From: Pseudofabraea citricarpa
Taxonomy: Eukaryota; Ascomycota; Leotiomycetes; Helotiales; Dermateaceae
Assembly (NCBI GenBank): GCA_029641185.1
Contig: JAPWGK010000006.1
Location: 310,001 to 374,000 of the forward strand
Length of the DNA: 64,000 nt
Reading direction: 5' to 3'
Below the pieces are notes generated by a model. The model was not told the DNA's origin, did not search any database, and saw nothing but the letters and a program-made list of their open reading frames with translations. The translations under genes and the position numbers were made by a program. Numbering within the stretch: the stretch's first letter is position 1; each line of letters starts with the position of its first letter. Below, one piece after another: positions 1-10,945 of this stretch.

Positions 1-14
1 AAACTTCTTCGAGC

Positions 15-467
15 ATGGAACAGGATGTTGAAGAAGAATTGAGGCTCGAATGGGCTCAGTCGGTCCCAGCATTGGAGTATGATATCGAAGCAGAAAACCA
101 AGAAGAAGAATTGGGGTATGAATGGGCTCAGTCAATCCCAGCATTGGAGCATGATATCGAAGCAGAAAACCAAGAAGAACTGAGGTATGAATGGGCTCAG
201 TTGGTCCCAGCATTGAAGTATGGTTTCAAAGCAGAAAACCAAGAAGAAGAACTGAGGTACGAATGGTATACGGAGCCGGAATCGGAGCTCATTTACGACG
301 AAGATCCTGAAGAACAGATCTTTGAGGGAATGTCTGGCAACGAACAGTATTATGATGCTGATTATAACGTAGATACTTCAGAGGAGGAGAACAAAGAGGA
401 TTCTGGGGGAGAAAGCTCTGACGAAGATTGGGCCAGTGTGAGTGAAGGTGGCATTCGATGTGAATGA
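15..467 (+). CDS. Acidic tandem-repeat protein, possibly a C-terminal part
   Basis: I do not recognise a family. The 150-residue frame is very acidic and is built from imperfect repeats whose units begin EWAQ..PAL. Repeat starts at nucleotides 48, 120, 189 and 261 give DNA units of 72, 69 and 72 nt, so unit changes keep the frame. After the repeats the protein ends in a Glu/Asp/Ser-rich tail. The same frame stays open to the window edge upstream of the ATG, so the true start may lie outside and this may be only the C-terminus. No signal peptide or membrane segment is visible. The low complexity suggests a disordered protein; function is unknown. Confidence 0.55.
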   Translation: MEQDVEEELRLEWAQSVPALEYDIEAENQEEELGYEWAQSIPALEHDIEAENQEELRYEWAQLVPALKYGFKAENQEEELRYEWYTEPESELIYDEDPEEQIFEGMSGNEQYYDADYNVDTSEEENKEDSGGESSDEDWASVSEGGIRCE

Positions 468-1551
468 TTTCTGTGTCCCTGGAGGATTAGATCGGTACAG
501 GGCTGATGAATCGTATCCCGATCGTATATGATAAAAGTACTAGGAGTTGAGGATGAAGGCTGGATATTCTACTTCTCAGAACCCATCTATCACTGAGTTA
601 AGGGAAATAACTAGGTCACTTTTGAGTTAGATTCTTGGAGTTCATGTAACTTTTATTTTATTGTTTTTGATTTTTTGAATTTCAACGGACGTTCAACAAG
701 ACCCGCAGCTATGAATCTCTATCTTTCCATCATTCGTTCATTGTAATCAATCAACATATAGATAAATAAATAAATAGATACCTACCAATATCCATTCCTC
801 ACAACGTCATACAGCATCCTGTAATGTTCTCGTTTTCGCTTCCCTTCTGTCATTCCTTTTTTTTTTTTAAGCGAGCTTCCCGGATTTCCTTCGATAGCTC
901 TTCCAAAACCTTTTTACTTCCAATGAACAAAAATTACTACTTGTCGGATGAACTTTACCGGACTTACTTTTCTACTAACCCAGTTATCCTTGGTCTGATC
1001 TGTCTAAGTTGAGGAATTAATTATTCGCCAAGGATCGACAGGTACCTAATCTCTAAAGCACCTTCCTAATACGTCGTCGTTCATCTTGGCCCAATGCCAT
1101 GGACTTGGAGACCTTCCCGTACCCCACATCATGTCTGGGACGACTTTCGAGGTTTATTCTTCTCAAAAATGGGTGGGTTGAATCCTTCTTTAAAAAAGTG
1201 GTATGTTAGTGCCCGTGGAATGAATTACAGTTGCAATTGCTTATTTCTCATTCGCTTAGCAACTTGCTTTAATTTTGTAGCAACCACGATGGATGAAAGA
1301 GTCACTGCCTTATCTGTCGACCTGACTTATGCTTGGTAGCTCCTGGGCAATTCTCTATGACTTGCCCAAAAAAGCACGCCCAGAAGATAAAGACGTCAGG
1401 CGGCATGGACGGAAAGCAGGGTTAGAAAAAGTCGTTTGGAAGGATTTGTTTGCAGAGTAAGAGTCAGTAAGTATAAGTGAGAATGAGAGTCTCTAGCTAA
1501 GGACACGGGAACCAGCTCTCTTCAATTCATCCGGGGAAAAACTTGTACAAT
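468..1551. other. Intergenic, carboxypeptidase promoter side
   Basis: No convincing gene. Small open frames at 824-1012 and 1094-1339 have no family features. A TATAAG box at about 1473-1478 lies roughly 75 nt before the ATG of the carboxypeptidase gene, followed by a purine-rich leader. Confidence 0.5.
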
Positions 1552-2898
1552 ATGAAGCTCTCAGGAATTGTGGCTCTTCTCGGCTTCGGATCGTTGCTGG
1601 AGGCATGTCTCCTCCCTGAAGAATCAACCCTCGAATCCGTCGGACTGGTTCGTCGTCAAGCCACCAACAACACAGGAATACCGATAGGCAAAGGCGATCG
1701 TTTCAAAGGCGGTAGAATCGCTCCGCGTGGGCTAGGTACACAAGCGCCTGGTACCGATCTTGGTTCACTTCTGAGTGTGACAGAAATCAAAAGTGCCTTC
1801 CAGGGACTTGTGAAAGAGTACGGCTTCGAAACCTTCACAACTCCGTATCAGACATATGAGAATGCAACGATTTTTGGCGGCAAGATTGGCGGGAAGTTCA
1901 ATGGCAAATGCCCCGAGTCCTTCCGCGTCTTCTTCAACGCTGCTATTCATGCACGCGAGCGTGGCTCCTCCGACAATCTTCTGTACTTTATTAGCGATTT
2001 GCTGTACGCCAATAAACACAAGACCGGCCTTGTCTATGGTGGACGTGCCTATACGGCTCTTGAGGTCCGCAAAGCACTGTCTACTGGCATTGTATTCCTT
2101 CCTCTAAGCAATCCAGACGGCGTGGCATATGATCAAGCGACGAACAGCTGCTGGCGCAAAAATCGGAATCCAGCCGCTGCAATACCCGGAAATCCCAACT
2201 CTATCGGCATTGATCTGAACCGTAATTTTGATTTCCTATGGGATTTCCCAAAGCTTTTTACTTCAACTGTCGCACCGAACGTTGCATCCAATAACCCGGC
2301 TGCGCAAACGTACCACGGCGCCAGTGCATTTTCTGAGCCAGAGACGCGCAGTATCAAGTGGGTAATGGATACCTTCAACAAGGTCCGGTGGTATTTGGAT
2401 ATCCATTCATATGTCGGTGTTGTGCTGTACAGCTGGGGAAGTGACGAGAACCAGGCAACCAATCCGGGAATGAATTTCCTAAATGCTACATACGACAAGT
2501 CTCGAGGCCTGATGCCAGATTCTCCAACTGATGGACTTGTATACTCGGAATATGTGCCGAGTAACGACTGGCGTGATAACATCTATGCTGCAATGAGAGT
2601 GGGTAATGCTATGGATGCAGCAACCGGCCGTCATTATGAAGTGACACAAGCAGCATATCTGTATCCTACCTCGGGAGCGAGTGATGATTATGCATATTCC
2701 AGATCATTTGCCAATCCGCACTTAAACAAGATTCATGGATTCACAGTAGAGTTCGGTTTTGGTAATGAAGAGGCCTCTTGTGCCTTCTACCCGACTCCAG
2801 AGCAATACCACCTGAATCTTCTTGAGACAGCATCGGGATTCATGGAATTTCTATTATCGGCAGAACAAATAGGTCTTGGAGACAGAGGAAGCTGTTAG
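1552..2898 (+). CDS. Secreted zinc carboxypeptidase, peptidase family M14
   Basis: Single-exon gene of 448 residues for a metallocarboxypeptidase that removes C-terminal residues from peptides. The start is the ATG at 1552; the frame is open slightly upstream but only with a TTG. Residues 1-18 or so (MKLSGIVALLGFGSLLEA) look like a signal peptide, so it is probably secreted. The zinc ligands are visible as HARE in AAIHARERG (HxxE, around residue 125) and the third His in LDIHSYVG. The substrate-binding signature DLNRNFDFLWDF and WRKNRNP precede it, and the catalytic Glu is in FTVEFGFG near the C-terminus. All M14 catalytic elements are present, so it should be active. No classic M14 activation propeptide was recognised. 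Likely role: extracellular protein degradation. Confidence 0.9.
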   Translation: MKLSGIVALLGFGSLLEACLLPEESTLESVGLVRRQATNNTGIPIGKGDRFKGGRIAPRGLGTQAPGTDLGSLLSVTEIKSAFQGLVKEYGFETFTTPYQTYENATIFGGKIGGKFNGKCPESFRVFFNAAIHARERGSSDNLLYFISDLLYANKHKTGLVYGGRAYTALEVRKALSTGIVFLPLSNPDGVAYDQATNSCWRKNRNPAAAIPGNPNSIGIDLNRNFDFLWDFPKLFTSTVAPNVASNNPAAQTYHGASAFSEPETRSIKWVMDTFNKVRWYLDIHSYVGVVLYSWGSDENQATNPGMNFLNATYDKSRGLMPDSPTDGLVYSEYVPSNDWRDNIYAAMRVGNAMDAATGRHYEVTQAAYLYPTSGASDDYAYSRSFANPHLNKIHGFTVEFGFGNEEASCAFYPTPEQYHLNLLETASGFMEFLLSAEQIGLGDRGSC

Positions 2899-5197
2899 AT
2901 TTGAGTTATGCCAGTAGTGTGATGTAACTTGTTTGTTAACGTAACCATAAGATTGTGTATGTAATTAAATTAGAAACATTTCATGAAAAATCACAATTTA
3001 AAGTTTGGAAGAACGATGCTGGAGGACTCTAATAATGGAATGTAACCGATCCTCTGTTTGGCATGGCGGATCCAAATAAGGGTAGAAACAAGAACTTAAA
3101 AGACGCTTTGAATGCTAGCAAAATAAGTACATATACTAGCTTCGATCCAGTTCAGTTTCACTCAGCCGTTGAGTACTAGAAGAATAGCTTATCGCAATTT
3201 TAGATAATCCAGGTATTTCTTGGCCTTGGGGAACAGTTGCCGGATTTCTGACAACCACATAAGCCATGGCAACCAGAGTCGTGTATGTTAGGTAGGCTAT
3301 CCGTAATTCCATGACTCCAATCTAACGCTGTAAGGTGCGTATGGATCCTGCAGAGCGAATTACTGGATTGATTGGTTACTCTAATAACTATGTACAATGC
3401 CCTTCTCAGGTGTTTTTATGATTTTTGGTGCCCGTAGGCCTTGCCTTTTGCAGCCTAGCTTACAACGCCAGTAAAAAATTGAACAGACTCATGACAAATT
3501 TTATCAGACTAGAGTAGGCCAAACTCTAGATAAGCTGTTAGTCGTGTTATGGCTGCCGTCTAGCGGTGGCAGCAACGTCAGCAAGGGCAAAAAAGCCTAC
3601 CAAAGAGCAGACGACATTAGAGAACCACATTTATGACCTGTTTTCATAAGTATATATCTCTTAACTTCAGACGCTTGCCATATTCAAATCTTTGACAAGA
3701 AAGACAACGAAGAAGTATCAGCACCGACTAAAACAGATTTTGAACATTCACAACATGCAAAATTCTCCATTCGAAGAGTGGATACCAGCCCCCATCCAGG
3801 TGGCCGTCGCCCAAAAGCATAGCGTTATGTACATTGGTTGAATTCCTGACGGGGTTTTCGAATTCGAGATGCGAGCTTAATTGAAGCAATTTGGAACTAT
3901 TCCCTCTCTCTAATTATTACAAAGCCTGATTAAAATTCCAATGCGCCACGGTCGCTAAGGCGCTGGTAAGAATAATGAATAACTACCTCCCTTATAATCA
4001 TATTCTCAAAGTCAAGCTCGTTCCATATCTAACGGTCCAAGAAAATCTCATGGAATAAGCTTGCTGGCTGCAAGTTAGGACAGGCTGCACAAGCAAGCTT
4101 TGGGACAAAAGGCATCTAGAAAGAATAAAAGTGGAGAAGTATTAAGGCTGCTACTTTGCAGGCTACTAGCTATAAATCCAAGGTCCCCACAACTAAGAAG
4201 TTCGGATAAGGTGTATAAACTATAATTGACAATGGATATTAAAAAGCAAAAGCAAAAGAAAAAGCACGGATCCTACCTGCTGATGGCATAGAGAATAAGC
4301 AGAAAATCTCGGGTCTACTTCGTCGTTTGTTTCCCTGCTCTCATAGCCGGGGCGAGGGATTGATGGATGGGTAGATGAGGTTCAGAGACAGAGAGAATAT
4401 TACGATGACCATTTTTCTTTTTTTTTTCTTTCAAAAAGATGAACTTGAATTAGATCTTGCAATACTACAAACCATGTCAATCAACTGACCGTTCGTACAT
4501 GGGAAGGCTCAATGAGAAGTCTCCCCTTCAACGCATCTATGTCGGCCGTTGTTAGATATCTCGACTCCAGCTATCGTGAATACTCCTTACCTCTTCTATG
4601 CTTATTATACTCACACCTCCTGTTGTCATTCATCTTCCAGTTGTCAGGACCGCAGGACCGCTTTCTGGCTGCGTTTAAACAATATCCCGTCCCTGTGCAC
4701 GTATGTCTCTTGCTGCTCTTTCAGAGCAACGGCCATCAACTCAGGGGGTTAGCCTGAAATTGCTACACGTCAGCTGGTTACATAACATATAAATTTTAAT
4801 CATTAAGATGACAATATTGAAGCATATTCAATATAAACAAGACTCTCATACATCCAGAACGATCGAATCAGAGATGAAGTCTCCTCAAGGCATCAAAGTG
4901 GAGAAATGAATAATAGACAGACGAATGAGCATGTCAGGCCTTGCTGGTATAATTTGCTTGAATTATAGTGCATGGGGGCCAATGTAATGTTTGACTGTAT
5001 TGAGGCTACCACTTCTACGCTTTTCTTGTCTTGACGGAGTGGAAGCCTCTGAGCCACCAGGAACATAATCCTTGGCCTAACCAGCGACAGAGATACGAGC
5101 CGTGGTATGATAACAGCTAGGGGAATCGTTGTACAATAAGGCTACAAATACCCGATGCTCCGGGTCGAGAAAAGGACGGTACATAGAATACATTTTC
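2899..5197. other. Intergenic, 2.3 kb without a supported gene
   Basis: AT-rich. A 28-codon reading frame at 3755-3841 has a good start context (CACAACATG) and an upstream TATATA at about 3650, so it could be a short peptide, a first exon or a decayed gene, but nothing downstream continues it. The open frames at 3200-3397 and 4512-4757 look like chance. Confidence 0.4.
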
Positions 5198-6128
5198 TCA
5201 AAAGAACCTCCACCAAATGAAAATGATGATGAAGAGTCCCAATCCACCTAACGGTCCATACTGCTTCAGCAACAGGTCCCAATTGATCTTAACAGCCGCC
5301 TTCCTATATTTCTTACTGTCTTCCCTTAACCTGGAGCTGACCTCGCCCATTCGCTCCAAGCTATCGCCACGGTACAACAGATCCTCGATGTTCTTCGTCA
5401 TGACCTTCGTTACATCTCTCAATTCATCGTTTAGCTTGTCAAGATTCTGTGTTGCTCTGGTATCGGAATAGGTTGACTTGGTGCGGGATATGAAGGTATC
5501 GAACTCCATGAAAGCGTAGGGTCTTAAAGTTGGTGAGTGTGTCTGTGATGCGGGGTAGGTGGTGCTGAATTCGGTGGAAAGATCAGAAAGGTAGGTGAAG
5601 GCCAGTTTTCGAGGATATGAGCGTTCGCTGATGCAAAGATACACAATATCGTTGGAAATAAGGTAGCTGCCAGAAGTTAGAGAGTTAGCAGGTATTTACA
5701 AAAATTCGGGCGTCGAAAGCAACCCAGATGATTACAACATCTCCAAATCTTTTCACAAGTGCCAGCGCATTCCATGCTACAAACAAATCCAAATGCCAGG
5801 CGTGGAACCCTTCTTGTTCACCTGTATTCCGAAGAGATTTGACGTACTGTAGAGTGTATTGCCCGCTTTCAATAGTAGCTTGAGGCTCCGAATTTCGATT
5901 CAATCTCCGTAGCACCATCTTGACCTGCGACTTTATTTCTGAGAGGGAGGATTCGGTCTGCGCATGGATTAGTGAGTGCTTTCTGGCCATAAAAGAAGTA
6001 CCGCGAACCTGCTGATCATCGACCGATGCACACAGCATTAGGCCTGGAATATCTTAGTGAAGCTCCCTTAAAACACAATCCATATCTACCATACCATCGA
6101 GCCGTGCGATTTGTGTTGACTTGATCAT
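5198..6128 (-). CDS. SEC22: R-SNARE Sec22 (ER-Golgi vesicle fusion)
   Basis: Four exons on the minus strand: 6128-6095, 6043-6009, 5957-5848 and 5666-5198, all GT-AG, with introns of 51, 51 and 181 nt. The join gives a longin-type R-SNARE starting MIKSTQIARLDG. It continues with the longin domain (LCASVDD, SEIKSQVKMVLRRL, then YLISNDIVYLC), a SNARE helix (KLNDELRDVTKVMTKNIEDLL with the zero-layer Arg in LLYRGDSL) and a C-terminal membrane anchor ending IIIFIWWRFF. Sec22 pairs with ER and Golgi t-SNAREs in anterograde and retrograde transport. The C-terminal tail anchor places it in ER and Golgi membranes, with the SNARE domain in the cytosol. Length and order match the family; no defects seen. 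Confidence 0.95.
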
Positions 6129-6721
6129 CTTGAAGGAGCCGGGGTAGGGAGCAAGCCAAGGAGGCTAATCGGAGCTGCAAATGGTGGATTCACTTCTTAG
6201 AATAACTTGCTGTGTCGCTATGATCTGTAAAGAATGTGCAGAGTGAAAGAATAGACTTGTTCAAAGCTTGCCAGTTAAGAAGTTGCTGACACCATGTCTT
6301 ATAGCTGTACTGATTGTGAGGTGGATGACGGAAAATAATTGATCCTTAAGGTGAGATAAACGACGGAAAATCGTTGATGCCGCAAAGATGATCCGCAAAG
6401 ATTATCCGCGAATATTGCCCACCCGCAACAACAATGAGGATATCATTCACAAAATCGTCTGAGAGATATGCAGTAATTAACCAAATATCCAGAAGACGTG
6501 AATCTCTATGTAGATACTCAGGTGCATCAGATTAAATGGGAATTTCCGTTAATTTTGAGTGGGGCTTGCATCGATGTGAGATGGTCATGTGATATTATGA
6601 TAGGTTGACGCGGCGGGGCACTAGCTTGGCCCCGCTCTTAGTAGGGCTCTTCTATTCCCACGCCACAACTCTTACTCACGCACGCCACGACTAACGCAAC
6701 GCACGGACCACGACCTTCAAG
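6129..6721. other. Divergent intergenic region between SEC22 and the next gene
   Basis: 593 bp holding the two head-to-head promoters. CA-rich sequence just before 6722 (repeated ACGCA/CGCACG elements at about 6675-6712) resembles a 5' leader. No gene seen. Confidence 0.4.
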
Positions 6722-7871
6722 ATGGCAGCTCCCGTTCCTCGCGTAGTTGCAACTGCTAACACTACCACCCTCCTGTTCAAGAAAGCAGAACCATTACAAG
6801 ACAAGGTCAGAGAACATTTCAAGGCTCTTTGTCAACTCGGGTTCTATCTCGATTATTGTCTGTTTCATTCAAACAAGTATCCTCCCAGTAAGTACTTGCA
6901 AAGTTCATTCCATTCCACGCTGAGAGTGTATCGCGTCTTGATGCCTCTCGCGCTGCGGTAAATCGGTTAGATGGGCTCTCTTCAATCTAAGAACCGCAAC
7001 AACCCAAGAGCCGCAACGATCTAAGAACCGCAACCGCTTGTCTATGACCAACGCTGATTCTCCCTGGCTCTTAGGTCACAAGTCAGTACTTGAAGTCATC
7101 ACAAAGCTCAAGGAACTTGGTTCAAAACCCCTGTGGATCTCGTGGACTACATCTTACCCGGACGGCAAGAGATCGGTTGACAGGTACCCCAGTGTAAGTC
7201 AACCATGTCACCACCTTATTCTTGTTGTCACTAACTTTGACGAAGACTCTCGACAGAGAAATCAAAACCTACGATCCGTTGCTTTGGCAAGTCAACCAAG
7301 CTCTTTTGAGCCTTCATCTCGCCTTACTCCAAGAAGACCCCCGAGTTACTGGAGAGATAGCCAAAGACACCATGGCGTATCTTGAGAAGAAGACCAAGAA
7401 GCGCAAGAGCAAGTCAAAGAAGGGCGGCGATTCAAAGCGCGCAAAGCACAGTCTGTACGATGATTCCGAAGCTTTGATCACGGACCCAGAGTCACCACTC
7501 TTCGAGCAGTGGGTGAATATCAAGGTACGATCATTCCTCGACTGATGTTATAAGATCGCTAACCCTTTGTCCAGCTACTCCTCCAACACCCTCGGGCCAG
7601 AGAGATCCTTCTCGCCAAAGGAATCGACCCAAGTTTCGTCGAGCAGGCTGGGTTCGCCACCAGCGCTGCAAGATACCAGGAAGACGGGCGGGCTGGTCGC
7701 TACGACCAAGAGTGGCGCCAGCACGCTCGTCTTTCCTCGGAGCGACGTACCGCGGGGGAGTACGAGGAGTACTTGGAGCACCAGTACCGGAGGGAGTGGG
7801 AGGGGGAGGGGGAGGAGAACCTGGCAACAGGAGGTGGGTTGGCAACGGCCGGGGAGGAAGAGGAGGAGTAA
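6722..7871 (+). CDS. Conserved-looking hypothetical protein, four exons
   Basis: Exons 6722-6887, 7075-7193, 7246-7524 and 7575-7871 join in phase to 286 residues with good GT-AG sites. The second intron is 52 nt and the third 50 nt. I do not recognise the family. The N-terminus starts MAAPVPRVVATANTTTLLFKK. The centre (about 95-150) has a helical stretch TLDREIKTYDPLLWQ. Around 140-160 there is a Lys-rich segment (KKTKKRKSKSKKGG) that could be a nuclear signal, and the tail is Glu-rich and charged, ending EEEEE. No membrane segment or signal peptide. The first intron, 187 nt, carries three short repeats (see findings). A nuclear or nucleic-acid-associated role is only inferred from composition. 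Confidence 0.7.
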
Positions 7872-8081
7872 GAGGAGGAGTGGGACGGCACCATCGGGGC
7901 AGCAGGCTCAGCACAGAGCATAAAAGCAATGAAATGAAACATGAGATTCGATGATCTACAATCCTGAAGTCAAAACCAAGTGAGAAACAAGAAACATAAG
8001 CTCCCACACCTGCTCCAATCAATGCTCCAAACCCCAAACAATGCAGCTCCCAAAACCCAAGAAAGCAGTGCCGCCGACTGT

Positions 8082-8573
8082 CTAGACAAAAGCTCTAGCC
8101 TTCTGAGTCTTCAAGTCCACAATATCCCCATTCTCCGAGTCGGAACAGTCAATGACAACATGAAGGAACTCAGAGACCTCCACGTCCGTATTCTGATCCC
8201 CACGCTGCACATCTGGGCAGCTCTCCAAATCGCTCAGGCCCTGTACATATTCCCACTCGTCGTCACGTTTCTTCTTGCTCTTCCGCAAGCACAGGTTGAT
8301 CCCAAAGACGATAGCGATGATGACACAGAAAACGACAAAGACAGTGACGGCGCTCGAGATGGGGATCCCTGGGTCCACCTTGCGAGCGTCGAGATGGAGC
8401 CATCGCTTTGCCACCCCGAACCCGATTTGATTGTGCTGGGGCTTCTTGATAACGGGCCCCGGCCTGGGCCTGGATCCGTGATACTTTGGTGACGGAAGTT
8501 TGTATTGGGGTATCCATCCGTACTTTTCTTCTCGGTGCCATGGCCTGGGGGGCATGCTGAACGTCGGTGACAT
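8082..8573 (-). CDS. Small single-pass membrane protein, unknown
   Basis: Intronless frame of 163 residues starting at the ATG at 8573. A Pro/Arg/Lys-rich N-terminal half is followed by one clear hydrophobic helix at about residues 90-115 (SSAVTVFVVFCVIIAIVFG). A strongly basic stop-transfer stretch RKSKKKR comes next, then an acidic C-terminal tail. No signal peptide is visible, so the orientation would be N-out, type III like. No family recognised. The opposite strand is also open here (7980-8492), but the membrane-helix plus basic-flank pattern favours the minus strand. Upstream, 8585-8670 is a long pyrimidine tract on the plus strand, hence a purine-rich leader for this gene. Confidence 0.5.
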   Translation of the reverse strand: MSPTFSMPPRPWHREEKYGWIPQYKLPSPKYHGSRPRPGPVIKKPQHNQIGFGVAKRWLHLDARKVDPGIPISSAVTVFVVFCVIIAIVFGINLCLRKSKKKRDDEWEYVQGLSDLESCPDVQRGDQNTDVEVSEFLHVVIDCSDSENGDIVDLKTQKARAFV

Positions 8574-8579
8574 TGTGTG

Positions 8580-8672
8580 ATATCGTCGTCTCTTCTTTTC
8601 CTCTTCTTCTTCTTCTTCTCCTCCTTCTCCTTCTCCTTCTTCTTTCCTTTGTCCCTTTTCTTCTTCCTTTTG
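8580..8672. repeat. CTT/CTC microsatellite tract
   Basis: Long homopyrimidine run of CTT and CTC triplets on the plus strand, directly upstream of the small membrane-protein gene. It creates spurious Lys/Arg/Glu-rich frames on the minus strand. Confidence 0.8.
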
Positions 8673-9415
8673 TTGAGTACTGTGCTTGGGGGTGAAGTGA
8701 AGTAGGAGTGTGCAGGATTTGAAGATTTATAGGAATGGAAGGTATGGACCATGAGGGTTTGGGACTAATACCTAAGCGAGGACCCAATACCACACACGAT
8801 CTTTCCTCGGGAACACTACTTTGGCTGCAAAATTTGTTGGGCCTTGAGATTTTAGTACTGACATCGGGTTGGAACTAACGTGGTCAAGAAGGTAACGAAC
8901 AGAACTCTATTAAGTTAAAAGGAGTATTCGTGGGACACTACAGAGCATGGATCTGTGAATCCAGGGCTCGCTTAGCACTGGAGAGCTTGAAAGGAAACAT
9001 GTCCACTGTCTTAACGACAGTCAGTGGCGGTGAAATAGAGATAATGATTGCCATATGATACAAGACTCCAACGAGAACACACATTGGATAGAGCTATCAC
9101 CACCATAAAGCGTTGGGCATTTCCACAAGTTCGAAATTCCATTTGATGTCCTCCCAATTCCCGACCCCATTTCCATGCCTCTCCATGTTCCATATCAACC
9201 ACCACCACCACCACCATCGTAAACAGTTTGGGGTTTTTGCAGATTCAGAATCCCATGTGGTGGCCTCCCAACCTCAGAACTGCTGCCTCGCAGCTGATTG
9301 ATTCCTCATACTCCCACAGCCATAGTGGTATACCTGGAGCTCGAAGTGAGCCGGAAATGACTCGATCCTGGTTCACCCACAGCCTTGGAGTTCGAACTGA
9401 GCTGGAAAACCGTTT

Positions 9416-9838
9416 TTATCGACTGATGGTGCTTTTCGTAATGATGTTGGAGAAGACATGATTGGTTCGTGCTTTGGTTCTTGTTCTCGTTCTGGAGTAC
9501 TTCTTTTTGTTGCTGCTGACTTTGTGGCCGGGATTCGGGCCACATAACCCGCCTGGACTTTTAAGAGACGTTGCTAGGATATGTCTAGTACGTCGAGCTT
9601 TGATGGTGTTTGCCTCCAGCTTACCCCTCATATAGTCGGATATAGCATCTTCGGCGACAAACTTCCTCATGAAGCGAGTTGCTCTTGGAATGCCTATCAA
9701 ACGCTGCACTGGTATCTTCGCGCCATCTATCATCAGGTGCCGATCACCTTGGCGTTTTGCTCGCCACTCCCTCTTTAACTCACGGCTTATTGCTATCAGC
9801 TCGGCCCTGCCTTTGCGTTTGTATGTTGGCAGGGCCAT
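9416..9838 (-). CDS. Possible hypothetical basic protein
   Basis: A 140-residue frame from ATG 9838, very rich in Arg and Lys, with a helical-looking first half (ISRELKREWRAK) and a tail of RTRTRTKART type. I do not recognise it. The first half reads more like a natural protein than its surroundings; the tail is low complexity. It might be an exon of a larger or decayed gene. Weak support only. Confidence 0.25.
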   Translation of the reverse strand: MALPTYKRKGRAELIAISRELKREWRAKRQGDRHLMIDGAKIPVQRLIGIPRATRFMRKFVAEDAISDYMRGKLEANTIKARRTRHILATSLKSPGGLCGPNPGHKVSSNKKKYSRTRTRTKARTNHVFSNIITKSTISR

Positions 9839-9895
9839 TGCTGAAGAAATGTGTTGTCTGGTCGGAGAAGGCCATCAAAATCCGAGAGAGGACTT

Positions 9896-10135
9896 AACAC
9901 ACACTCTACTCAATTGCCAAGGACGTACTTCGCATCCCCAAAGGATACGACAGGGGGGGCTGCGAAACCCACCCCCACCAGTACAAAAGTACTGGCGAGT
10001 CCAAGGTAAAAGAGCCAGAACATACACATTCTACTCAAACATCAAGAACATATCCCATATCCCCGAAGGATATGGCGAGGGGGCTGTGAAACCCCCCACC
10101 CGTGACGGGTGAGTTCAAGATGAGTGAGACAGAAT
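9896..10135. repeat. Two tandem copies of a ~120 bp element with hairpins
   Basis: Copy 1 (about 9898-10015) and copy 2 (about 10021-10135) align from CACA.TCTACTCAA through ATCCCC.AAGGATA, a G-run, CTG.GAAACCC, a C-run and GAGT.CAAG. Each has a hairpin at the same place but with a different stem sequence: CCAGTAC/GTACTGG at 9978-9995 and CACCCGT/ACGGGTG at 10097-10111. Most other differences are transitions. Confidence 0.7.
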
Positions 10136-10796
10136 GGCGTTGACGAGATGTTCCGACGAATGGTGGACCACCGTATGCTTGCAGAACCTAGGCCGCCTGC
10201 GGCAAAAGCCACAAGGCACCTGAAGTTGGCCCTCCATATTGGTCCCATACTTCAACCTCGGCTGATTCATCAAAACAGGAGCCATCTCAGCAGATGCCTA
10301 AGCACCTACCAAGACAGTGCACTGTATTGTGATCTAGCGTCCTCAGTTTCGGCAGTGACAATACTTCTCAGGGCTAGCTCTAGCACACTCGAGGTGGTGG
10401 AAGATCTGTGAGCCTCCGGCATCTTCAGAGAGCCATCATCGGCTGCACAGTTCTTATGTTTGCCTGAGCAAACAGACACACCACACCCCTTGTGATGTTG
10501 GATAGAGGTGTGGGTGTGGATTTTCTTGAGAAGGATTGTCAATCTGGGTCTGTTACAGGGAATGAGTGGTACTAACCTTTGAAATGCAGTTGATGAACTG
10601 CCCTCAAGGACAGTTGAAGGGCGAAAGAATGTGCTTGCCAATGCTTCTAGCATCTGTGGTAGAAGATGGCTTGTTAGTTGTAAGATCTGAGGACATGTCG
10701 ATGTCCAGGAAGGAGGTGGATAACTTACAGAGCCGGGAGGATTGATGATCTCCCCACGACGGGGGAGGATCTCTCTTCTAGGAGAGGAGTCTTGAA

Positions 10797-10945
10797 GATG
10801 TTGAGGAGAAGAAGGAGAAGAAGAAGAAGAAGATGTGGATGATGGAGAAGGTGATGATTGTTGTTGTATTGTTGTTGTTGTGTTGTGTTTGAGAGAAGAG
10901 GAGGTGGTTGATTGAAGAAGGAAGAAGGAAGGAAGGAAGAGGATG
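10797..10945. repeat. GAA-rich microsatellite tract
   Basis: Purine-rich GAAGAA and GAT/GTT triplet repeats on the plus strand over about 150 bp. Translations across it on the minus strand are runs of Leu, Gln, Asn and His. Confidence 0.75.

Noticed and set aside
2133..2582. Minus-strand 149-residue frame
   Set aside because: Antisense shadow of the M14 carboxypeptidase.
7531..8037. Minus-strand 168-residue Pro-rich frame
   Set aside because: It is antisense to the last exon of the four-exon gene at 6722-7871, which splices perfectly; the translation is low complexity.
8234..8793. Two overlapping minus-strand frames of 172 and 176 residues rich in Lys, Arg and Glu
   Set aside because: They run through the CTT/CTC tract and owe their length to its composition; the overlapping 163-residue frame has a proper membrane helix.
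10042..10248. Minus-strand 68-residue frame over the twin repeats
   Set aside because: It overlaps the hairpin repeat and has no protein-like features.
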